From JADJSS01 sp046329815 (GTDB taxonomy: Bacteria; Bacteroidota; Bacteroidia; Chitinophagales; JADIYW01): DNA of 64,000 bases. Position numbers and translations under genes: made by a program. Each line of letters starts with the position of its first letter. The stretch's first letter is position 1. Under the pieces are notes generated by a model. The model was not told the origin of the DNA and searched no databases. It saw only the letters and a program-made list of their open reading frames with translations. Where the stretch lies: assembly GCA_046329815.1 (NCBI GenBank), contig JAXLTY010000001.1, forward strand, positions 496,001-560,000, written 5' to 3'. Positions 17,700-25,716 of this stretch are shown piece by piece.

Positions 17700-18734
17700 C
17701 TGAAAGTAGCAGTAGTCATATTGAATTATAACGGAAAAAATTGGCTCGAACAATTTCTGCCAAGTGTAATTACAAATACAACCTATCCAAACGCTGAGAT
17801 TATTGTTGCTGACAATGCTTCTACTGATGATTCTGTTTCTTTTTTGAAAAGCAATTTTCCAACTATCAAGTTAGTCATAAATGATAAAAACACCGGTTAT
17901 GCAGGCGGCTACAATGATGCTTTACAAAAGATTGAAAGTGATTATTATGTGTTATTAAACTCTGATGTAGAAGTTACACCGAACTGGATTGAACATGTTA
18001 TGGATTACATGCTGAAAGACGAATTAATAGTTGCCTGTCAGCCAAAGATTTTATCTTATGCTGAAAAAGATTCATTTGAATATGCAGGCGCAGCAGGCGG
18101 TTTTATGGATGTTTACGGCTATCCGTTTTGTCGCGGAAGAATTTTTGACACTTGTGAAAAAGACAACAACCAATACAATACCAACACAGAAATATTTTGG
18201 GCAAGTGGTGCCTGCTTTTTTATAAATGCAAAACTATTTCATGCAGTTGGCGGCTTAGACGCAGATTTTTTTGCGCACATGGAAGAAATTGATTTGTGCT
18301 GGCGTATAAAGAATTTAGGTTATAAGATTGGTTATTGTGCAAACAGTATAGTGTATCATGTTGGAGGCGGCACCTTGCACAAATCCAATCCTAAAAAAAC
18401 ATTTTTAAATTTTAGAAACAATCGCGCGTTGCTGCATAAAAATTTATCTGAATCAGCATTGCAAAAAATAGAACGTAAGCGAAATTTATTAGACGGCATT
18501 GCCTGGTTCAAAGCTGCTGTTACCGGAAATACCGAAGAAGCAAAAGCGATAAAAAGTGCATTAGCTGAATACAAGAACAATATTGAAAAATGGAATATTA
18601 AAAGAGCAGAAAACGAAAAGATGCAAGCAAGTATGTCTGTTGGAAAGCCAAATAAATCGGGTATTCTCAACGAAAGCATTGTATGGAATTATTTTGTAAA
18701 AAACATAAAAATATTCAGTAAATTAAAATTCTAA
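17700..18734 (+). CDS. Family 2 glycosyltransferase
   Basis: Cytoplasmic GT-A enzyme of about 344 residues that transfers a sugar from a nucleotide donor during surface glycan synthesis. The GT2 opening strand KVAVVILNYNG can only be translated if initiation is at CTG 17700 (or ATT 17697); a later TTG (17721) would remove it. Seen next are IIVADNASTDDS, the DXD-like region YVLLNSDVEV and the acceptor-site ED-like motif HMEEIDLCWRIK. No ATG is available because the repeat at 17616-17699 abuts the reading frame. The neighbours are an acyltransferase upstream and an RmlD-like reductase 21 bp downstream. Confidence 0.85.
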   Translation: MKVAVVILNYNGKNWLEQFLPSVITNTTYPNAEIIVADNASTDDSVSFLKSNFPTIKLVINDKNTGYAGGYNDALQKIESDYYVLLNSDVEVTPNWIEHVMDYMLKDELIVACQPKILSYAEKDSFEYAGAAGGFMDVYGYPFCRGRIFDTCEKDNNQYNTNTEIFWASGACFFINAKLFHAVGGLDADFFAHMEEIDLCWRIKNLGYKIGYCANSIVYHVGGGTLHKSNPKKTFLNFRNNRALLHKNLSESALQKIERKRNLLDGIAWFKAAVTGNTEEAKAIKSALAEYKNNIEKWNIKRAENEKMQASMSVGKPNKSGILNESIVWNYFVKNIKIFSKLKF

Positions 18735-18755
18735 TCACAAATCTATTCACAACAC

Positions 18756-19625
18756 ATGAAAGTTCTCATCATAGGCGCATCCGGATTAGTTGGCTCTAAT
18801 TGTTTAACTTATTTTAAAGGAAAGAATTGGAATAGTGTCGGCACGCATTTTTCCTATCAGGCAAAAGACACGGTTTACTTCGATACGTTGAATTTAAACA
18901 ATCCTGAAAATTTCAATGTACACGATTTCAAACCAACTGTAATTGTGCATTGCGGTGCTTTGACGCATGTAGATTACTGTGAACAGAACGAAGCGGAAAG
19001 CTATGTAAAAACAGTAGTTTCCACACAAAACATGATCACTTTAGCTGGTCAATTAGAAGCTAAATTAGTATTCATTTCTACTGACTATATTTTTGACGGC
19101 GAAAGCGGTCCATACGATGAAGAAGCAAAAGTAAATCCTTTGTCCATTTACGGAAGACATAAGCTGAAAGCTGAACAGGCAGTCATTGCTGCCAATCCGG
19201 ACAATTTAGTATTGCGTATTACCAATGTATATGGCGATGAAGAACGCGGCAAGAATTTTGTTTCGAGAATTATCGAGCAGGTTTTAGAACAAAAGAAATT
19301 GACACTGAAACTGCCAATCGACCAATACGCAACACCGATCAATGCTGCTGATATTGCTCGTTGCCTGTATTTATTATTGCGCGACAATAAGAATGGAATT
19401 TACAACATTGCAAGCACGGATTACATGAATCGTGTGCAACTGGCATTGACCATTTTAAAGTATTTTCCGAATGCTGAATACGATCTGATTCCATTAACTA
19501 CGCCTGAAATCAATGCGCCTGCACCGCGACCTTTACAAGGTGGTTTGAAGAACAAAAAATTCATGACATCATATCCTGATTTCCGTTTCTCTACTGTAGA
19601 TGATTATGTAAGTTCTAAAAAGTAA
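18756..19625 (+). CDS. RmlD-like NAD-dependent sugar reductase/epimerase
   Basis: Short-chain dehydrogenase of 289 residues resembling dTDP-4-dehydrorhamnose reductase. It has the nucleotide loop GASGLVGS (residues 7-14), the STDYIFDG segment, and the active-site Tyr and Lys in YGRHK (about 131-135), then LRITNVYG. It probably makes a nucleotide sugar used by the glycosyltransferase encoded 21 bp upstream. A full rhamnose set (rmlABC) is not present, so the substrate could be another dTDP- or UDP-4-keto sugar. No signal peptide. It ends 45 bp from a convergent gene with no clear terminator hairpin between them. Confidence 0.85.
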   Translation: MKVLIIGASGLVGSNCLTYFKGKNWNSVGTHFSYQAKDTVYFDTLNLNNPENFNVHDFKPTVIVHCGALTHVDYCEQNEAESYVKTVVSTQNMITLAGQLEAKLVFISTDYIFDGESGPYDEEAKVNPLSIYGRHKLKAEQAVIAANPDNLVLRITNVYGDEERGKNFVSRIIEQVLEQKKLTLKLPIDQYATPINAADIARCLYLLLRDNKNGIYNIASTDYMNRVQLALTILKYFPNAEYDLIPLTTPEINAPAPRPLQGGLKNKKFMTSYPDFRFSTVDDYVSSKK

Positions 19626-19670
19626 AAAAGATATTTAATTTAGGTTAATGCTGCATTACCGATAATGAAA

Positions 19671-20276
19671 CTACCTCTGAATTTCAATATTGAAATTTGT
19701 TAGTTTTGCCATAATACTATCTGCAATTTTTTCAACGCTATCAAATGTCCATTTCATATCTTGGAAAATTGCTTTGTCAGGTTTTACAAAAATAGTGGTG
19801 GTTTCGTCTTCACCTGTTTTTTCGACAGTTCTATATAATGTTTTTCCTTCTTTAAAAAGAAATACACCTTTTGTATTTTTCGATATGGTAGTCAATTCAC
19901 AAACTTCAGCGGCATAATTTATAGTTGCAATTCCTAAGTTGCAAAATTCATCGCCAACAGCCAAATGTTTTTTTTCATTTCTGCAGGCAAATATTTGTGT
20001 CATGATCAATTCAGCCAATGGCTTATCGTGAACACCATATTCTAATGACATTCCTGCGTTATAATGAATGGAGAAGGCATTTTCTGAAAGTTTAATTTTC
20101 AAGCTATTACAATTTCCGTCATAATATTCATCAAACGCATGACAAGCAACTTCAAAAGGCAGCGAATCCAAAGTATTTTCTTCAAAGCATTTTTGAAAAT
20201 ATAATTGTGGTCTTAGTCTGACAGCATCACTTACTGACAAACTTTGAATATCATCTTCTATATATTTTTTATGCAT
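19671..20276 (-). CDS. Stand-alone GyrB/ParE-like GHKL ATPase domain protein
   Basis: Protein of 201 residues that can be lined up with only the N-terminal ATPase domain of gyrase B: VRLRPQLYF matches VRKRPGMYI, ACHAFDEYYDGNC matches the VDNSIDEALAG helix, and HLAVGDEFCNLGIATINYA resembles the SGGLHGVGVSVVNA loop. The DNGRGIP motif of true gyrases is reduced to NAGMS and the second glycine loop is weak, so ATP hydrolysis may be lost. The transducer, TOPRIM and DNA-binding parts are absent, so it is not a topoisomerase. It starts 10 bp after an interrupted ATP-grasp gene, with which it appears to form an operon. The function is unknown. Confidence 0.6.
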   Translation of the reverse strand: MHKKYIEDDIQSLSVSDAVRLRPQLYFQKCFEENTLDSLPFEVACHAFDEYYDGNCNSLKIKLSENAFSIHYNAGMSLEYGVHDKPLAELIMTQIFACRNEKKHLAVGDEFCNLGIATINYAAEVCELTTISKNTKGVFLFKEGKTLYRTVEKTGEDETTTIFVKPDKAIFQDMKWTFDSVEKIADSIMAKLTNFNIEIQR

Positions 20277-20286
20277 GCTGTTGATT

Positions 20287-21053
20287 TTAAATTTCGCTGT
20301 TGTTTTGTATTTTCTTTTTTATAATTTCATTCCATCTGGTTAGAATCAACTCTGTATATGTTTCTTTTTCCAGTCCGTACGAACCTAAAGCGATTGCATC
20401 ATTCCATTCTATTAGCGCTGTTTCACCGTTTTCTAAAATTCCAAAGTCAATTCCGTAAGCATCTGTTCTCTGATTTGATTGATCAAAATCCTTAATTGCG
20501 CTTTCTACAACATCCATGTCTAAAATCAGATTACTATCACCATAATAATTTTTAATGCCAACAATTTTAGACTTGTTTACAAAAATGCGATATTCTGAAA
20601 GCCAATTTACAACAGAAGAGCAATACAAATCAGTATCTTTTGCTATTCCATCTAAACGATATAAATCAAGGTTTAGTTTACTACAAATCCTGTAAATAGT
20701 TTAGCTTTTGATTTCGGTTTTATAAAAACGCTGTTTATTTCATTATTATGTGTTTCGATTAATAATTTTCGGATGCTATTTTCCCAAACGTTTCTTTTGA
20801 GGTATTTTCTCAAACTGGCTGGATAAGAATCATTCATCCAGTGAATTCCTAATCTTCTAAAAACAATCAGCATAGTAGGATTGTCTCCAATCACTACTGT
20901 TTGGTCGTCAATTATTAATTGATTCCTAAGTAATCTTTTTGTTGTAAAAAGCTGACAATCTATTCCTCTGGACTCTAAAATTTCCTTTATGTCCAAATGT
21001 TCTGCTTCTATCTTATTGTTACCATATTCATGGATATAAGCTTTTAAAATCAT
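20287..21053 (-). pseudogene. ATP-grasp (R2K-like) protein gene with a frameshift
   Basis: Two reading frames join into one ATP-grasp protein. The first (21053 to 20673) ends ...SKAKLFTGFVVN-stop; the second, overlapping frame continues SKLNLDLYRLDGIAKDTD and then CSSVVNWLSEYRIFV to the end at 20287. A single missing base near 20672-20690 accounts for the break. The C-terminal motif GIDFGILENGETALIEWND, with its metal-binding E-x-N, and VFIKPK in the first part are typical of ATP-grasp proteins of the R2K clade. Intact, such a protein of about 250 residues would join a carboxylate and an amine. It is either decayed or mis-sequenced. The GyrB-like gene follows 10 bp later. Confidence 0.65.
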
Positions 21054-21156
21054 AATTTACTTGATGGTGTATTTTTAGTTTGCACCAACAAACTATTTCC
21101 TGTAAATATACTACTTCAAAATAAAATTTATACACTACAGTACTGTACCAGTAAAA

Positions 21157-21432
21157 CTATTCTGAACTAAGCATAACATCAGAGAAGATTTTTATTTTAC
21201 TATTTTCAATTTTGGCATATTCAATAAATGCTAAAATACCATCTCTTGATTTTTTTAATTCTTCTATTTTTTGTACAGAATCAACATCAGATTTATCATA
21301 CCGAATAATAGAAGTGAAATTTTTCACTTTATGAAAATTTATTTTATACTTGTATAATTCAACCAGGAGTTCTTTAGCATCTTCGTAAGAAAGTTCCGAA
21401 TCTATGAATGAGAATTTTTGTATTGTTTTCAT
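21157..21432 (-). CDS. Small protein of unknown function
   Basis: Protein of 91 residues, charged and predicted helical, with no signal peptide and no motif that I recognise. It starts 3 bp after the stop codon of a 53-residue membrane protein (21436-21597), which in turn follows the isocitrate dehydrogenase by 11 bp, so all three are probably on one message. The close spacing is the main support that it is a real gene. Confidence 0.55.
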   Translation of the reverse strand: MKTIQKFSFIDSELSYEDAKELLVELYKYKINFHKVKNFTSIIRYDKSDVDSVQKIEELKKSRDGILAFIEYAKIENSKIKIFSDVMLSSE

Positions 21433-21435
21433 GTG

Positions 21436-21597
21436 TTAGTTTTTTAAATTTGGTTCTGTCATGCTAATAATCTTTAAACAAGACAAGATAATTAATGATA
21501 ATAATAATTTCTCTGTAATGATGTCATCGTATTTTGCCCATAAAAGCATAGAGACAGACAACAGCAGAACATAGAAAATCCATTTTAATTCTTTCAT
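21436..21597 (-). CDS. Small two-helix membrane protein
   Basis: A 53-residue reading frame from ATG (21597) to TAA (21436). It starts MKELKWIFYVLLLSVSMLL, a membrane helix, and has a second hydrophobic stretch (LLLSLIILSCLKII) at about 31-44. It is wedged between isocitrate dehydrogenase (11 bp upstream) and a 91-residue gene (3 bp downstream). No family is recognised. The tight packing and the two clear hydrophobic segments argue for a real gene. Confidence 0.5.
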   Translation of the reverse strand: MKELKWIFYVLLLSVSMLLWAKYDDIITEKLLLSLIILSCLKIISMTEPNLKN

Positions 21598-21608
21598 ACT
21601 TTTTAATT

Positions 21609-23045
21609 TTACTGTCCTTGACCTAATGCAAAAGCAGGTTTACCATTAAAATGATATAGATTCTCTGTTTTTATGGTATCTATATTTAACTCATCTGCTT
21701 TAATTAAAATATCAATTATCTGCTGTTTTGAAATTGACAGCTTATTAGTTGGCTGAAATCTGCAACGCCAATGATCTGTACAAAATGTTTCACTAAAACC
21801 ATCTGGCCATACCTTAATGCCTCTGTTTGTTATCATACTTAATTTTATGTCATTTGTATTGAGTTGTTGTAAAATATTTGCAAGCTCGTCAGGTAAGATA
21901 TTTCGAGCTTGAACAAACACATCCACACCGACCAAGTCTTTCTGAGCCGCAGGTTTTCGGATATATTTGGGTAAGTTTAAAGCAGTTTCAGTTTTATAAA
22001 TTACAGGTTTGAGTATTGATGGTCTGTTACCTAGATTTTGAATTATAGCTAAAGCAAACTCATTGGTGCCAACCAGTTTTTTGCTGACATCTTCTTTGTA
22101 AATATCATACGTATGAATACCATCTTCAATTGTTTTTAACCATGCATTATGTATCTTTTCTGCAACATCTGTTTGTCCAATATGATTTAGCATCATAATT
22201 GCGCCATGCAGTAAACCAGATGGATTGGCTTTATTTTGATTGGCGATACGAGGTGCCGAACCATGGATAGCTTCAAACATTGCGCATTCTTCACCAATAT
22301 TTGCGGAACCGGCCATTCCAACAGAACCTGCAATTTGAGCAGCAACATCTGATAAAATATCGCCATATAAATTGGGCATTACGATCACATCAAAATCTTC
22401 AGGCGTATCGGCTAATTTAGCAGCGCCAATATCTACAATCCAGTGTTCATTTTCAATATCTGGGTATTCAACTGCTATTTCATCAAATACCTGATGAAAC
22501 AAACCATCTGTTTGTTTCATAATATTGTCTTTGGAAAAACAAGTAACTTTCTTTCTACCATAATGTTTAGCAAACTCAAATGCATACCGTACAATTTTTT
22601 CACAGCCAGGTCTGCTTATTAATTTTAAACATTGAACTACTTCATCCGTATGCTGATGCTCAATACCTGCATATAAATCTTCTTCATTTTCTCTAATGAT
22701 TACAATATCCATCTTTGGATGCTTAGTAGCAACATATGGATAAAAACTCGTGCAAGGACGAACATTAGAATACAAGCCCAAAAATTTTCGTGTAGTTACA
22801 TTTAAACTTTTATATCCTTTTCCTTGTGGCGTAGTAACAGGCGCCTTTAAGAATATCTTATTTTTTCTTATTGTTTCCCAAGCAGATTTATCAATACCTG
22901 CATTATTGCCGGCAAGATATACTTGCTCACCAATAGCAATTTCATCAATCTCTATTTTTGCACCGGCAGCCAATATTATTGACAAAGTAGCATCCATTAT
23001 TTCAGGTCCGATGCCATCACCTTTAGCAATTGTTATACGTGTCAT
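21609..23045 (-). CDS. icd: Isocitrate dehydrogenase (long bacterial form)
   Basis: TCA-cycle enzyme that decarboxylates isocitrate to 2-oxoglutarate. The N-terminal two thirds (1-335) form a normal isocitrate/isopropylmalate dehydrogenase: GDGIGPEIMDAT, the substrate loop SLNVTTRKFLGLYSNVRP, the IIRENEEDLYAG stretch, and the metal-binding aspartates in NLYGDILSDVAAQ. A C-terminal extension of about 140 residues makes 478 residues in all, as in the Thermus/Rickettsia-type enzymes. The coenzyme (NAD or NADP) cannot be settled by eye. A LysR-type regulator is encoded divergently 87 bp away, which suggests direct control. Two small genes follow in the same direction. Confidence 0.88.
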   Translation of the reverse strand: MTRITIAKGDGIGPEIMDATLSIILAAGAKIEIDEIAIGEQVYLAGNNAGIDKSAWETIRKNKIFLKAPVTTPQGKGYKSLNVTTRKFLGLYSNVRPCTSFYPYVATKHPKMDIVIIRENEEDLYAGIEHQHTDEVVQCLKLISRPGCEKIVRYAFEFAKHYGRKKVTCFSKDNIMKQTDGLFHQVFDEIAVEYPDIENEHWIVDIGAAKLADTPEDFDVIVMPNLYGDILSDVAAQIAGSVGMAGSANIGEECAMFEAIHGSAPRIANQNKANPSGLLHGAIMMLNHIGQTDVAEKIHNAWLKTIEDGIHTYDIYKEDVSKKLVGTNEFALAIIQNLGNRPSILKPVIYKTETALNLPKYIRKPAAQKDLVGVDVFVQARNILPDELANILQQLNTNDIKLSMITNRGIKVWPDGFSETFCTDHWRCRFQPTNKLSISKQQIIDILIKADELNIDTIKTENLYHFNGKPAFALGQGQ

Positions 23046-23132
23046 ACTTTATTTTTTTTGTTAATGCAAAATTGTAGTAAAATATTCATAATGTTTTATT
23101 TAACTTTGTAATAGAATACATAAAAATAATTT

Positions 23133-24056
23133 ATGAATTACACATTACATCAGTTAAGCATCCTATTTAAATTATCAGAAACAGAGAGCATTACAAAAGC
23201 CGCAGAAGAATTGCATTTAACGCAACCTGCTATTTCCATACAACTCAAGAATTTGCAAGATCAATTTGATATTCCGCTTACTGAAGTAATTGGAAGGAAA
23301 TTATATTTAACAGATTTTGGCAGAGAAATAGCAAAAGCTGCTGAAAACATATTAAACGAAGTACATGCCATCAATTATAAAACAATGGCATATAAAGAGC
23401 AGTTAACCGGAAAGTTAAAGCTATCAGTTGTTTCTACCGGAAAATATGTAATTCCTTATTTCCTCGCAGATTTTTTAAAACTAAATAAGGGCGTGGAATT
23501 GATATTAGATGTAACCAACAAAGCCAAAGTAATAGAAAGTTTAGATAAAAACGAAGTTGATTTTTCCTTAGTATCCGTTTTGCCAAAACATTTAGTATTA
23601 GAGAAGGTTGAGCTGATGCAAAATAAATTATTCTTGGTTGGCAATTCAACTTCTTTTACTGATCAGCATTCATATTCAAAAAAAATATTTGAAACTACGC
23701 CACTGATTTACAGAGAGAAAGGTTCGGGCACAAGGTATGTAATGGAAAAATACATGGAAAAAAATAATTTACCTGTCATAAAAAAGATGGAACTTACTTC
23801 AAATGAAGCGGTGAAACAAGCTGTAATTGCAGGACTTGGAAATTCTATTATGCCGCTGATTGGTTTAAAGAACGAACTGAATAACGGAACTTTACAAATT
23901 ATTCCTGTAAAAGGTTTTCCTATCAAATCTGTTTGGAATTTGATTTGGTTAAAAAGTAAAAAATTCTCACCTGTTGCAAGTGCATTTTTAAATCATATAA
24001 AAAAAGAAAAGCAGAATATCATCAAAGAAAAATTCTCATGGTATGAAGAATATTAG
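23133..24056 (+). CDS. LysR family transcriptional regulator
   Basis: DNA-binding regulator of 307 residues with the N-terminal winged helix-turn-helix (SITKAAEELHLTQPAISIQLKNL at 19-41, read here as two parts around TQPAIS) and a two-lobed effector domain (about 90-295). It resembles the CysB/CbbR branch. It is divergent from the isocitrate dehydrogenase; LysR proteins commonly control the divergent neighbour. The gap has an ATTCATAA (23084-23091) and TTATGAAT (23131-23138) inverted pair and a -7-like TAACTTTG at 23101-23108. The inducer is unknown. Its stop lies 3 bp from the convergent LysE gene. Confidence 0.92.
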   Translation: MNYTLHQLSILFKLSETESITKAAEELHLTQPAISIQLKNLQDQFDIPLTEVIGRKLYLTDFGREIAKAAENILNEVHAINYKTMAYKEQLTGKLKLSVVSTGKYVIPYFLADFLKLNKGVELILDVTNKAKVIESLDKNEVDFSLVSVLPKHLVLEKVELMQNKLFLVGNSTSFTDQHSYSKKIFETTPLIYREKGSGTRYVMEKYMEKNNLPVIKKMELTSNEAVKQAVIAGLGNSIMPLIGLKNELNNGTLQIIPVKGFPIKSVWNLIWLKSKKFSPVASAFLNHIKKEKQNIIKEKFSWYEEY

Positions 24057-24059
24057 TTG

Positions 24060-24659
24060 CTATACTACTTTGACTATCATCACTATTCCAAATACGAGCA
24101 AACAAACACCAACTACTTTTTTTACAATTAACAGGTTGGCCGCCGTCAGCTTTTGTTTTAAATAATAGGAGAAACGTATTTTCACCAGGTCGAATAAAAA
24201 AACCATCAGCAGAATACCAAAATAGAATAAAAATTTATCGATTGTTATATTATATGCAATCGCAATGGTAGAGTACATCGTAATCCACCAGATAGTTACA
24301 AACGGATTCAGCACATTAATAGTAATGCCTTTCAAAAAAGACTGGAACAGTGTTCTTATATTTGAAATATCTGTTGATCTGATACTTGCTTTGGAAAAGA
24401 AGGTAACGATTCCAAATACAATTAACAAACTGCCGCCAAACAAACCGATATGCGGCTTTATATTATCGAACGGAAATTTTACGAAAACGGTTTCTACTAT
24501 ATAAATAAGCACCACATCGCTGATAATAACACCCAACGTATAAAAGACACCGGAACGCCAACCCTTGGAAATGGTCAGTTCCATTAAGGCAAAAAAAATC
24601 GGACCGATCATAAAACTGACCGTAATTCCTGATATAATACCTTTGATGAGTGGTTCCAT
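24060..24659 (-). CDS. LysE/RhtB family amino-acid exporter
   Basis: Inner-membrane protein of 199 residues with five to six hydrophobic helices. It has the family opening GIISGITVSFMIGPIFFALM, with the Gly-Pro pair in helix 1, and a second helical block ISDVVLIYIVETV. Members export amino acids or related small metabolites; the substrate is unknown here. The length matches the family. The nitroreductase gene lies 53 bp upstream in the same direction, separated by a short CACGACT-type repeat (24665-24688). Confidence 0.85.
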   Translation of the reverse strand: MEPLIKGIISGITVSFMIGPIFFALMELTISKGWRSGVFYTLGVIISDVVLIYIVETVFVKFPFDNIKPHIGLFGGSLLIVFGIVTFFSKASIRSTDISNIRTLFQSFLKGITINVLNPFVTIWWITMYSTIAIAYNITIDKFLFYFGILLMVFLFDLVKIRFSYYLKQKLTAANLLIVKKVVGVCLLVFGIVMIVKVV

Positions 24660-24664
24660 TCGAT

Positions 24665-24688
24665 AGTCGTAAGTCGTAAGTCGTGAGT
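24665..24688. repeat. Intergenic CACGACT/AGTCGTAA word repeat
   Basis: Three tandem 8-base AGTCGTAA-like words (AGTCGTAA twice, then AGTCGTGAGT). The complement shares 17 consecutive bases with the intragenic repeat at 7258-7274. It separates the LysE-type and nitroreductase genes. Confidence 0.8.
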
Positions 24689-24712
24689 ATTTAAATCTTT
24701 ATCCTAGACTAA

Positions 24713-25441
24713 CTATAACTCAAAGATAACTTCTTCTTTTGGTATGCGCACACGTTTGCCATAAATGCCTTCCGGTTTTGCCGTGCCTACAGAAACGATC
24801 ATACAAATCTCGGCGCCACTTGGAAGTTTAAGAAAACGCTTCACACGTGTAGAATCAAAACCTTCCATCGGGCATGAATCATAACCTTCCGCTTTCATGC
24901 TCAGCATAAAGGTTTGTGCCGCCAGCGCAGCGCTTTTGTGCACCACTATGCGCATATCGGTCGCAGTTACTTCACGCGGAATCGGTTGAAATACGCCACC
25001 AACAGTAGCTGCAATTTTCTTCAAACTGCCTGTAAGACCAACCGGATCGGAAAAGTATAAAGTAGGAATCAGTTTCGTGTAATAATCGATAATGAGTTGT
25101 TCTTTTTTGCCTGTTTTAGTTGGAAAATCTTTTTTTATTTCATCCAAAACAAATTCTGCATTGCGTTTCCATCTGTCTTTGCGCGTTACAAATACAATGA
25201 GTTCATTAGCTGTTGCAGCAGCTTTTTGTCCGAAGCAGTAGCCGGCCAGTTCTTTCTTTTTGTCTTTTGATTTTACACGGTAAAATTCCCAAAGCTGTAA
25301 GTTGCTTGAGTTTGGCGCCAGTATGGCGCGCTCTAAACTTCTTTCCACTGCCGATTCATCAAATGGTACTTCAGCATCATATATTCTTACAGAACGACGA
25401 CTTTGAACAATTTCGTCGTAAATTTTTGCTTCTTTTTTCAT
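24713..25441 (-). CDS. Nitroreductase family protein
   Basis: FMN-dependent oxidoreductase of 242 residues. The FMN phosphate-binding motif SRRSVRIYD is at 14-22, and the LAPNSSNLQLWEFYRV segment near 37-55 is typical of the family (usual Ser-x-x-N-x-Q-x-W pattern). The C-terminal part has GYDSCPMEGFD, common to nitroreductases acting on quinones, nitro compounds or enones. The substrate is unknown. It is cytoplasmic and the first of two minus-strand genes with the LysE-type exporter. The 275 bp upstream are AT-rich and carry no gene; they also serve the divergent T9SS protein. Confidence 0.87.
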   Translation of the reverse strand: MKKEAKIYDEIVQSRRSVRIYDAEVPFDESAVERSLERAILAPNSSNLQLWEFYRVKSKDKKKELAGYCFGQKAAATANELIVFVTRKDRWKRNAEFVLDEIKKDFPTKTGKKEQLIIDYYTKLIPTLYFSDPVGLTGSLKKIAATVGGVFQPIPREVTATDMRIVVHKSAALAAQTFMLSMKAEGYDSCPMEGFDSTRVKRFLKLPSGAEICMIVSVGTAKPEGIYGKRVRIPKEEVIFEL

Positions 25442-25716
25442 TAGAACTTTTGCTTAAAACAATACATCAATATTACGATAAAAAACGGTTTTAGTTCAAA
25501 ATAACAGCCATATTTAAACGTTCAGTAATAACAAAAGTGTTGAAAAACAGGTATAAATATTTTTCGTTGTAAGCAAACTCAGAACCAAAAAAACTATAAT
25601 ATACTAATTATCAGCCATGTACAGCATCGAATTTTATATTAAAATTTTTATTAATAAGTAAAATAACCTTACATTTTATGCATAGTATGCTTTCTTTTAA
25701 TTAAATTTGATTGTAG

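Noticed and set aside
20287..20628. Separate 113-residue gene
   Set aside because: Its frame continues upstream into the ATP-grasp reading frame and it has no proper start; it is the second half of a frameshifted gene.
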